A model generated the notes under the pieces. That model was given only the letters and a program-made list of their open reading frames with translations, did not search any database and had not been told where the DNA came from. The position numbers were made by a program, and so were the translations under genes. DNA of 23,340 nucleotides from Ruminococcaceae bacterium UBA1213 (lineage in GTDB: Bacteria; Bacillota; Clostridia; Oscillospirales; Acutalibacteraceae), in assembly GCA_002309275.1 (NCBI GenBank), contig DBXL01000199.1:20159-43498 (forward strand). Direction: 5' to 3'. Shown here in pieces: positions 14,501 to 21,840 of this stretch (the stretch's first letter is position 1; the number at the start of each line of letters is the position of its first letter).

Positions 14501-16207
14501 TTAGTCATTGGAGATTGTCATATCAATAAATTCCTCGTAAGATGTAAGACCTGCAAGAACGTCACGCCTTACATTTTCCTTCATTGGTATCATACCTTCT
14601 GCAATAGCCTGTTCACGAAGTTCATCGGTACTTTTTCCTTCAGTGATGGCTCTTTTGAGGGTAGTGGTAAGCATCATTACCTCATGCACAGCGATACGTC
14701 CTCTATAACCCTTTTTATTGCAGCGTTCACAGCCGCATTTTCTGTAAAGAGTGATTTGCTCATTCTGAGGAATATTGAGGGCAATTCGCTCATTTTGGTC
14801 AGGGTTGTAGGCCTCCTTACATTCCGTGCAGAGACGGCGGGCAAGTTTCTGGGCAATGATACCCAGCAAAGCAGAGGATACCATGTATGGCTCGATACCC
14901 ATATCAACAAGACGGGCAACGGAGCTGGGGGCATCATAGGTATGGAGTGTAGAGAGAACCAAGTGACCTGTGATAGCGGCCTGAACGGCGATACCTGCTG
15001 TTTCGCCGTCACGAATCTCACCGAGCATGATAATATCAGGGTCCTGACGAAGAATGCTTCGGAGGGCTGCCGCAAAGGTAAGACCTGCTTTATCATTTGT
15101 TTGAACCTGGGTAATGCCGGGGCAAATCATTTCGACAGGGTCCTCAACGGTAATGATGTTGATGTCTTCCGCCATTACCTCATGCAGAGCCGTATAAAGC
15201 GTCGTTGACTTACCGGAACCGGTAGCACCCGTAACAAGAATGATACCACGGTTACTTTTTACGAGATGGTCAAATTTTTTCAGATTCTCAGGGAGGAAGC
15301 CGATATTTTCTTTTTTCAGTTCCATTCCCAGAGAGGTCGTAATACGCATAACGATCTTCTCACCGAAGAGGCTCGGAAGAACAGATATACGGAAATCTAT
15401 TTCCTTTCCGCCGACACGGTAGTTGATACGACCGTCCTGCGGGATACGTTTTTCAGCAATATTCATGTTGCCGATAAATTTAATACGGGAAGTTACCGAA
15501 GGGATAAGCTCGGCAGCAGTTTCCATATATATCTGCAAGTGACCGTCTATACGGAAACGGATTCTGAGGCATTTTTCCATTGGTTCTATATGTATATCGG
15601 AGGTTTTTGTACGAATAGCCTCCTCTATCATATTATTAACGAAACGTATGATAGGCTGGTCATCACCGCTGGCACTCTTGGCAGCTTCCTCTGCCTCTAT
15701 CTGAGCCTGTGTTTTCGCACCGCCCTTTGACTCAAGGAATTCCTTTGCGTCATCAAGAGCCTTCTGTGCCGCATAGAGTTCACGGAGTTTCGCTTCTATC
15801 TTTGATTTTTCAGCGATAACCGCCTTTACCTTCATTTTTGTCGCAATAGATATATCTTTCAATCCCTGGTAGTTAAGGGGATCGGCTATTGCAACTGTAA
15901 GAAAACGTCCTTCCTTTTCGATAGGCACTACCTGATTGTTTGTAGCCATTTCCTCGGGTATCAGACTGCCGACATCTTCGGGAAGTTTCAGTTCATCAAG
16001 GTCAACATAAGGTATAAGCAGCTGTTTTTCAAGTGCCTTGCAGACCTGCTGTTCCGTAACGAATTTCTCCTCAATGAGAAGATCTGCGATTCTTTTGCCC
16101 CTGTTAGCTTCTTCCTTCTGCTTGGCAAGCACGGTTTGAAGCTGTTCTTCCGTTATGTCGCCCTCATTTACAAGGATCTGTCCGATTTTCAAGTTGCTTA
16201 CTCTCAT
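14501..16207 (-). CDS. pilB: Type IV pilus extension ATPase PilB
   Basis: This 568-residue GspE/PilB ATPase powers pilus assembly. The N-terminus is an MshEN-type domain with two 24-residue motifs: K7-Q30 (KIGQILVNEG...) and R39-Q62 (RIADLLIEEK...). In MshE such motifs bind cyclic di-GMP; here the second lacks the RLG glycine and the later glycine. The catalytic core has Walker A GATGSGKST (327-335), the Asp box TVEDPVEM, Walker B IIMLGEIRD (392-400) and the His box TGHLVLSTLHT. A zinc-type cysteine set is present (C460, C463, C491/C493, C496). ATG 16205-16207 has GGGAGGAT upstream. The gene sits 19 bases after pilD. Confidence 0.96.
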   Translation of the reverse strand: MRVSNLKIGQILVNEGDITEEQLQTVLAKQKEEANRGKRIADLLIEEKFVTEQQVCKALEKQLLIPYVDLDELKLPEDVGSLIPEEMATNNQVVPIEKEGRFLTVAIADPLNYQGLKDISIATKMKVKAVIAEKSKIEAKLRELYAAQKALDDAKEFLESKGGAKTQAQIEAEEAAKSASGDDQPIIRFVNNMIEEAIRTKTSDIHIEPMEKCLRIRFRIDGHLQIYMETAAELIPSVTSRIKFIGNMNIAEKRIPQDGRINYRVGGKEIDFRISVLPSLFGEKIVMRITTSLGMELKKENIGFLPENLKKFDHLVKSNRGIILVTGATGSGKSTTLYTALHEVMAEDINIITVEDPVEMICPGITQVQTNDKAGLTFAAALRSILRQDPDIIMLGEIRDGETAGIAVQAAITGHLVLSTLHTYDAPSSVARLVDMGIEPYMVSSALLGIIAQKLARRLCTECKEAYNPDQNERIALNIPQNEQITLYRKCGCERCNKKGYRGRIAVHEVMMLTTTLKRAITEGKSTDELREQAIAEGMIPMKENVRRDVLAGLTSYEEFIDMTISND

Positions 16208-16226
16208 GGTATCCTCCCGTTAAGAT

Positions 16227-17096
16227 TCAAAAAAGTTCAAGATAAATATTTGCAAGATAATAAATTGTGTCAAAGAATACAATATAACCTATCAAAGCTG
16301 CCGCAATATACGGACCGAATGCAAGATAGGAACCTGCTGAAACATCTTTTTCAGCCGTACCTTCATTTTCCGTTTCAATTTCGGTTTCGGCTTTATTTTC
16401 TGTTTGCATTTCGGTTTCAGCTTTATTTTGATTGGACCTTATTTTGGAGAGTGAAATAATTACTGCAAAGCAGACTGTTGCTGTGAGCAAGGATATGATA
16501 AATGTATAGACCGTTCCGGGAAATCCCGTAAGTACCCCCACTGCCGCAAAAAGTTTCACATCACCAAAACCCATGCCGTTCTTTTTATATACAAGCATTC
16601 CTATAAGGTCTATGATCATCATGGTACCGCCGCCTATCGCAATTCCGAGAAGCGGCATCCACCATTCCGAATGAAGTATTTTAAAACCTCTTATAATATC
16701 ATATGTACTGACAACTGCGGAAAGTATTCCCACAGCAATCGTGAACTGGTCAGGGATTATCATATATTTTATATCGCACACCGCCATCAGTACCGCAAAA
16801 AAGATGATAAGAGCAAAAGTGATAAAATACACATCAAATCCCTTGTTAAACTGCAAACGGCACATCACAAGACCTATACAGAATATCACTGCCGTTATGA
16901 TTCCCTCTTTTTGAAAGGAAACTCTTTTTCCCGAGAGAAGCTCCTCTGACGGTTCTTCTCCATAGTCACACAGCCACTTTGCAGGCACACGGTTAATCAC
17001 CTGTACCGCAAGCCATGAAAGAAATATTCCGAGAGGGATACATCCCACAGTCCATATAATGCCGCCTGCCGTATTGAGATAATCCGATATACTCAT
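16227..17096 (-). CDS. pilD: Prepilin leader peptidase PilD (A24 family), atypical cytoplasmic domain
   Basis: This 289-residue multi-span membrane protease cleaves prepilins after the leader Gly. The two catalytic Asp are visible: D108 in CDIKYMIIPD and D179 in GMGFGDVKL. The N-terminal block still ends in NRVP, but the cytoplasmic loop that normally carries two CxxC pairs is short and holds only one Cys (C43). The zinc site, and possibly the N-methylation function linked to this domain, are therefore not evident. An acidic insertion at about 222-254 contains a duplicated decapeptide (NKAETEMQTE/NKAETEIETE). ATG begins one base after the pilO stop and has no clear Shine-Dalgarno, suggesting translational coupling. 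Confidence 0.92.
   Translation of the reverse strand: MSISDYLNTAGGIIWTVGCIPLGIFLSWLAVQVINRVPAKWLCDYGEEPSEELLSGKRVSFQKEGIITAVIFCIGLVMCRLQFNKGFDVYFITFALIIFFAVLMAVCDIKYMIIPDQFTIAVGILSAVVSTYDIIRGFKILHSEWWMPLLGIAIGGGTMMIIDLIGMLVYKKNGMGFGDVKLFAAVGVLTGFPGTVYTFIISLLTATVCFAVIISLSKIRSNQNKAETEMQTENKAETEIETENEGTAEKDVSAGSYLAFGPYIAAALIGYIVFFDTIYYLANIYLELF
16368..16427 (-). repeat. 30-base tandem duplication in pilD encoding an acidic decapeptide
   Basis: Residues 224-233 (NKAETEMQTE) and 234-243 (NKAETEIETE) are a direct repeat, clear at both DNA and protein level. It lies in the loop between membrane segments before the last one (about 258-276). Confidence 0.8.
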
Positions 17097-17097
17097 A

Positions 17098-17790
17098 TCA
17101 TGCAGCCGATGATGCTGAAGATGCAGATGATGACAGACTTACTGCCGCATCACTTCCCGAAACGATTGGCGACATACTTTCTGTTTCGTCAACTTTCGGC
17201 GGGAAGAAGTAAAGGCTGAGTGAAAGACCTATATTAAATCTGGGCTCTGTTGATTTCACAGCAGAACTGCCGGTGATCTCAGTCACGGTAAGGCTTTCTA
17301 CATAGTATGAACCATCGGACTCAATTTCAAAGTAATCAAGAGCGGAAAGAAGGTCTGCTTCCGTACCGGAGAATGCAAGAGATATAGTGGAAACATAGAG
17401 GGGATCGCCTGTTGAGGAAACTCTGCCTGCACTATCCGTAGAGCCTTCGGAGGAGCTTACGGAATCAAGCTGTATATTAAGCTGATTTACCATGTTTCTT
17501 ACATCATTCGGAAATTCAGTTGCATTGACATGGAGCTTTTTGCTTTCTTCGTTATATTCTTCCTTCATTTTTGCAATCTTTGCTTCGACCTCATCGGCAC
17601 GGGCAAGGTAATCTTCAAACAGTGCGATCTGTGACTGTGCAGACGCATGGTCAGCATTGTACTTGTCAATTTTCTCTGAAAACGGTGCCTGTACGAGGAA
17701 CATGAATACTATACATAAAATGATGATAACAGCTATCGCCCAGACAAATCCGGGTATCACAAGCTGCTGTTTTGACTGTTTTTTGTTCAT
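17098..17790 (-). CDS. pilO: PilO-like type IV pilus alignment protein
   Basis: The protein is 230 residues: a short cytoplasmic tail, one membrane segment (about 13-33), a coiled coil (about 36-86) and an alpha/beta domain (about 95-197) with the DYFEIESDGSYYVESLTVTE element expected of the PilO ferredoxin-like fold. A Ser/Ala-rich tail (205-230) follows and probably lies in the wall zone. PilO pairs with PilN to link the PilM/PilB side to the pilus. GGAGG lies 9 bases before ATG 17788-17790. It sits directly between the pilMN fusion and pilD. The family is assigned mainly by architecture and position; sequence conservation in this family is low. Confidence 0.82.
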   Translation of the reverse strand: MNKKQSKQQLVIPGFVWAIAVIIILCIVFMFLVQAPFSEKIDKYNADHASAQSQIALFEDYLARADEVEAKIAKMKEEYNEESKKLHVNATEFPNDVRNMVNQLNIQLDSVSSSEGSTDSAGRVSSTGDPLYVSTISLAFSGTEADLLSALDYFEIESDGSYYVESLTVTEITGSSAVKSTEPRFNIGLSLSLYFFPPKVDETESMSPIVSGSDAAVSLSSSASSASSAA

Positions 17791-17813
17791 AAACTTTTAC
17801 CTCCGTATCTGAA

Positions 17814-19637
17814 TCATACCGTTGACTTTGAAGACTGGCTGCTCTCGCCTGAAGAAGATTCTTTTGTTTTATTCTTTTCCTGTTTTTTAGCTTCTTCTGC
17901 TTTCTTGGCATCTCTTTCTTCTTTTTCGGCAAGTTCTTTTTCAAATTCTTCCGCACCTTCGGCCATTGCCTTGTCGGTGATTGTCAGGACAAGAGAACCT
18001 GAATAGCCGTATGCTTCCGTAGATGTATTGCTGCCGGAAAGCTTCTGACGGCCTGCATAGAATACATCACCTATATGGAAATATCCGTCATCATTCGTCT
18101 TATATCTGAAATCAACAAATGCATCAAGGTCCTTTGCAAGCATGGAAGTCGAGATGGAATTGGTAGCATGTGTAAAGCTGATTCCTGAGGTACTTTCAAG
18201 CTGTTCATCTATATCCGTGAAGAAACGTGTAACGATTCCCGAAGTCTTCATAACGGTTCTGGGCAGAGTGGCAATATCTATGTAGAGATTTTCAAGTTTC
18301 TGCGTGTATTCTCTTTCATCATTGACAAGCTGTTCTGCTCTCTTATATTTAGGCTCTGCAAGAGTTGCTATATCATTATTTTCTCTTATCTGGAGGGCGG
18401 CCCACCAGCCGCCTACGATTGCCATCCATGCGAATGCGATAACACCAACACCGCCTGCAACAACATTACCTATCTTTGACTTGTTTTCTTTTACAACATC
18501 GGAAAGAATACTTCCTCTAAGGAGGTTTGCCTCACCGATAGGCATATTCAGCAAGCCGTTGAATGTAATAAAGGAGGTTGCATCATATCCGCTCTGTACG
18601 GCAGCCTGACTTGCTGCAGGAGGCACTTTTCCGCCTGAGAAAAGACTGATTACATTCTCATTCGGTGCACTGAGACCTTCCTGACGGCAGTAATTGGCAA
18701 GATTCGGCAGTTTTGCAAGCGTATCACAATATACAATGAGGTCAATGTCTATACGCATGGTGGACATTACCATTCTCAGACTACGTACAACTTCACTGAC
18801 TGCATTGGAAAGCATGGTCATCGTTTGTTTTCTTGTCTGTGCGGAGTGGCACTTGTTGCAGACACCCAGACCTTCATCTCTTATCAGTTCAAGCACGCCA
18901 AGCTTACTCATACCAAATTCAAGCATGAGCAGTTCTACTATATCCTCAAGAACGCTGGAATATGACTGCTGGAAAACAGGGGCACCGTTTCGGAGTATAA
19001 CAAGCCTGATTGCCGCATAGTCAACACTGAGCAGGGCAATACTTCTTGTCGATGAGTTAATATCCATTTTTGCTGTATAGAGCATACCTGCGATGGGAGG
19101 GGAAATTTTTGCGATATGGAGTCCCGCAGCCTCGAAATTCGCACGTATATCCGTCAGCAGAGCCGTATTCATTGCAAACAGTGAGGCTGAAACATCTTCT
19201 GTTTTACTTGCCTTGCCGTACTGCTGGCCGTACTCAAAATTAAGCACCGTATATTTGCCGACTTCCGAATGAAGTACGTTTTCGGCTTCAACACGGGCAA
19301 ACGTGGGGAGAAGCTTTTCTTTTGCAACAGGGTGTTTATATTCCTTTGTAATGAGGATGTCTTCTTCCTCAATACACATGAATATGTCACCAAGCTCCAT
19401 TTTTACGCTTTCTGCACAGCTTTTCACGAAAGCTGCAAGTTCCTCTGACTTTTCATAGGGACGTTCTTTGAGCGAGTCATTCAGCTCGAACACCTGAGGA
19501 ACATTGAACACAGTTGCAGAACCTGCATTTCCCTTCCTGGATTTAATCTGCAAACCGCCGTCAGATTTTTCATACTCAGACGGAGTGAGTATGAGAAGAC
19601 CACGAGTAATTTGCAGAACAGTAGCTACTGATTTCAT
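17814..19637 (-). CDS. pilM: PilM-PilN fusion (GspL-like) pilus alignment protein
   Basis: The protein is 607 residues from ATG 19635-19637; a GTG two codons upstream is possible, and neither has a strong Shine-Dalgarno. Residues 1-380 are an actin-like PilM domain: SVATVLQITRGLLIL at the start, SIALLSVDYAAIRLVILRNG near 200, and a CNKC pair near 260. A membrane helix at about 390-415 is followed by a PilN-like extracellular domain (about 415-555). The protein ends in a Glu/Lys-rich, then Ser-rich tail (558-607). In most T4P loci pilM and pilN are separate genes; the fused order is that of GspL in type II secretion. It is the first gene of the assembly operon and lies 23 bases before pilO. 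Confidence 0.82.
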   Translation of the reverse strand: MKSVATVLQITRGLLILTPSEYEKSDGGLQIKSRKGNAGSATVFNVPQVFELNDSLKERPYEKSEELAAFVKSCAESVKMELGDIFMCIEEEDILITKEYKHPVAKEKLLPTFARVEAENVLHSEVGKYTVLNFEYGQQYGKASKTEDVSASLFAMNTALLTDIRANFEAAGLHIAKISPPIAGMLYTAKMDINSSTRSIALLSVDYAAIRLVILRNGAPVFQQSYSSVLEDIVELLMLEFGMSKLGVLELIRDEGLGVCNKCHSAQTRKQTMTMLSNAVSEVVRSLRMVMSTMRIDIDLIVYCDTLAKLPNLANYCRQEGLSAPNENVISLFSGGKVPPAASQAAVQSGYDATSFITFNGLLNMPIGEANLLRGSILSDVVKENKSKIGNVVAGGVGVIAFAWMAIVGGWWAALQIRENNDIATLAEPKYKRAEQLVNDEREYTQKLENLYIDIATLPRTVMKTSGIVTRFFTDIDEQLESTSGISFTHATNSISTSMLAKDLDAFVDFRYKTNDDGYFHIGDVFYAGRQKLSGSNTSTEAYGYSGSLVLTITDKAMAEGAEEFEKELAEKEERDAKKAEEAKKQEKNKTKESSSGESSQSSKSTV

Positions 19638-19942
19638 AAACACACCACACTCTTAAAAAATTTTTTTAATAACAGCAAATCATCAGCTATGCTGACAATT
19701 ATAATTTCTCTTTATTATCTTATCACAAAAATATTCAGACTTCAATGTTTATTTTAGAAAAAGCTATATTTTGTGCATATAGCAGTAAAAATTCTTTCAA
19801 TTTTCGTCAATTATTTCCCGGAAATAAAATTTTCACAAAAAACTTTTGGTGTTCTCTGTACATATTGCATATAAATTAAATAATGGCAGCATTTTGTTGA
19901 TTATTGCAGAATCAAGGGAGTTATTTCGGTCTGACGGCTCAA
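19638..19942 (-). promoter_or_regulatory. A+T-rich upstream region and candidate promoter of the pilus assembly operon
   Basis: No gene is seen here. On the minus strand the best promoter candidate is TTGAAG (19740-19745), a 17-base spacer and TAAGAT (19717-19722), preceded by TG in an extended -10 position. It gives a leader of about 70 bases. The leader contains a small hairpin TCAGC-TAT-GCTGA (19683-19695). A near-palindrome TTTCCCGGAAA lies further upstream at about 19815-19825. The promoter call is weak and competing A+T-rich matches exist. Confidence 0.35.
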
Positions 19943-19984
19943 AAAATACCATGCGGAAAAAACAAAGTTTCCGCATGGTATTTT
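19943..19984 (-). terminator. Terminator of the GDSL hydrolase operon
   Basis: A perfect 17-bp stem (19943-19959 against 19968-19984) with an 8-base loop lies 9 bases after the hydrolase stop. On the minus strand it runs into TTTTTT. It isolates the pilus operon from the genes to its right. Confidence 0.9.
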
Positions 19985-19993
19985 ATTGAAAGC

Positions 19994-20620
19994 TCATAAA
20001 AAATTCTTTTTCATACAGTCAAACAGTGCTTTGGCAAGGGCATGATGTCCTTTTTCATCAAGGTGTATGCCGTCTGTCATTTTAGTGTCGGCAAAGTCCG
20101 AAGCACTGATAAACAGACAGTGATTCTTCCATGCACACTGTCTGAATTTATCCTTGATTTCCACAGACTTTTGCACACTGCTTTCATCAAAGCTTTGTGA
20201 AAACGCCTTTTCCGTAACGCATTGGTCGATAAAGGCAGGACATACAAGAATTATTTTGATATGTTCATCTGCACGCCGTATCTGACTGATAATTGTTTGG
20301 ATTCCGTCTGCTATCATACTGCTATCTGCATGGAATTCCGTTTTACAGTCATTTGTACCGAGCATGACGACTGCAACATCAATGGGAGAATTTTCCTCAA
20401 GTATCGAAGGCAGAGCCTTACTTCCGTTTTTGCCGTACTTTTCCGCATAGTCAAATACAGTTGTACGGCTGTTCAGACCGCTTTCTATTACTTCTGTTCC
20501 GTAAGGTCTGAGCCATTCTGTCAGCAGTCCTGTCCACCGGATGCTTTCATCAAATCTGCCCCTGTCATAGTATCTGAAGCCATATGTATTCGAGTCCCCG
20601 AAACAAAGCATTTTTTTCAA
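19994..20620 (-). CDS. SGNH/GDSL-family hydrolase (esterase/lipase-like)
   Basis: This is a 208-residue single-domain protein without signal peptide or membrane segment, so cytoplasmic. SGNH blocks are complete: block I FGDSN with nucleophile S10, block II around SGLNSRT (G48, N50), block III GTND (88-91) and block V DGIHLDEKGH with D183 and H186. Such enzymes deacylate small esters, lipids or acetylated sugars; the substrate cannot be read from sequence. The start is TTG 20618-20620, because AAGGAG (20630-20635) sits 9 bases upstream of it and 18 bases from the ATG three codons later. It follows the preceding gene by 19 bases and ends the operon. Confidence 0.88.
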   Translation of the reverse strand: MKKMLCFGDSNTYGFRYYDRGRFDESIRWTGLLTEWLRPYGTEVIESGLNSRTTVFDYAEKYGKNGSKALPSILEENSPIDVAVVMLGTNDCKTEFHADSSMIADGIQTIISQIRRADEHIKIILVCPAFIDQCVTEKAFSQSFDESSVQKSVEIKDKFRQCAWKNHCLFISASDFADTKMTDGIHLDEKGHHALAKALFDCMKKNFL

Positions 20621-20629
20621 TTAATACCG

Positions 20630-20635
20630 CTCCTT
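20630..20635 (-). promoter_or_regulatory. Ribosome site deciding the TTG start of the hydrolase
   Basis: On the minus strand AAGGAG lies 9 bases before TTG 20620 and 18 bases before the in-frame ATG 20611. The spacing favours TTG. Confidence 0.75.
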
Positions 20636-20639
20636 GTTC

Positions 20640-21815
20640 TTAATAAAGTATCAGTGTATTTCCTTTTACATAGGAATTGCAGGAGTAGCTTTCATATTTA
20701 TTCAGTTTGGCATCATATATAAAGCAGTATTTGAAAGAGGCATTATCCTCTGTGCTGTGGAGTATCCTGTTGGTGATGACATATCTGTTATCCATGCAGG
20801 ATACAAAATCACCCATTTCACTGTTATATTCAAGCTCAACTTCTGCATTGACAATGCCTTTGACATATTTCTGCTGAACGCCCTCCAGAATGGAATATAT
20901 TTTCAGCGGACTTTCCTCTACTATATACATGATACTGTCATCATTGGAATGTAAAGTAGTTTCGACTTCAAGACGGTTGATTGGAACATCATAACTGCAT
21001 ATTTTTTCTGTGCCGCTCTTGAACTCTTTGGCACGGAAATATATTTTATTTCCCGCAACTCCCATGTATCTGACAAGTGCCTTTATATCTGCACTTGCTA
21101 TGCAGCGTTTTGTAATAATCTCCTTGCCGAGTTTGAGTTCTTTTTCAAGCTCTGCAAGACGGCATATCCAGATATTATCCCTTATATCACTATGTACCCA
21201 TCTTTGCTCTTTAAAGAAATTCTCCTTTATATCCTCATCTGCATAGGGGTCAAGAATTACTGCAAATTTCTCTCCTTTGACTGTCACTATCTTTATATTG
21301 CTGCAGCCTGCCTTTGCAATCAGGGAAGATTTTACAAAATATTTTTTGTTTGCCGTCAGGTCATAGAGATAACACAAACTGTCACAGCCTGTTACTTCTT
21401 TATACTTGCGGAATATCTCCGCATTGTCACTGTCAGGGGACATAGTGATTAAAAGGTGTTCGCTGTCGAGGGCAGTACATTCCTTGAAAGCACCTGTGCA
21501 GACAACTTTTTTTCTATTTTTCTCCATGCCTGTTTTCTTGTCAAGCTCGATGAGCCAGAGACTGTTGGAGCCGTTTTCAAGAATAAGCAGAATTGTTCTT
21601 TCAAAAGTAAAGAGATGCTCAACAAAAGTGGGATCTTCAAGAGAGTAGTTGGCAATGAGTCTTTCCTTTCTTGAGGAGCGGTCATATTCAAGTACAAAAA
21701 GGTTATTTTGTCCATTTTCATTTTTTTCCTCAAGGTAATATATATATTCATTATTCACGTCAGAAAGCTGAATATTCCTTTCGGCAAAAATATTTCTAAT
21801 ATCTACAACTATCAT
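20640..21815 (-). CDS. Hypothetical cytoplasmic protein, probable beta-propeller-like
   Basis: I do not recognise a named family. From ATG 21813-21815 (AAGGAAA upstream) it is 391 residues without signal peptide or membrane helix. It consists of repeated short beta strands of the type NEYIYYLEE, NLFVLEYD, NSLWLIELDKKTG, NKIYFRAKE and NRYVITNRIL, spaced as in propeller blades. It resembles the propeller half of the upstream protein in style but lacks that protein's membrane segment and repeats. A longer frame reaching 21935 would overlap the upstream gene by about 95 bases and lacks support. It lies 25 bases after the upstream stop and 19 bases before the hydrolase. Confidence 0.6.
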   Translation of the reverse strand: MIVVDIRNIFAERNIQLSDVNNEYIYYLEEKNENGQNNLFVLEYDRSSRKERLIANYSLEDPTFVEHLFTFERTILLILENGSNSLWLIELDKKTGMEKNRKKVVCTGAFKECTALDSEHLLITMSPDSDNAEIFRKYKEVTGCDSLCYLYDLTANKKYFVKSSLIAKAGCSNIKIVTVKGEKFAVILDPYADEDIKENFFKEQRWVHSDIRDNIWICRLAELEKELKLGKEIITKRCIASADIKALVRYMGVAGNKIYFRAKEFKSGTEKICSYDVPINRLEVETTLHSNDDSIMYIVEESPLKIYSILEGVQQKYVKGIVNAEVELEYNSEMGDFVSCMDNRYVITNRILHSTEDNASFKYCFIYDAKLNKYESYSCNSYVKGNTLILY

Positions 21816-21840
21816 TTCAAATTTCCTTCTTTCTTGATAA

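Noticed and set aside
14492..15208. 238-codon open frame on the + strand opposite pilB
   Set aside because: It is antisense to conserved ATPase motifs and its start lies in the heptad repeat; a frame shadow.
12089..19637. Alternative reading as a ComG competence pseudopilus or a type II secretion system
   Set aside because: PilT, a PilM/N/O set and PilD in one operon indicate a T4P. ComG loci lack pilT and pilM/N/O, and type II secretion lacks pilT and needs an outer-membrane secretin.
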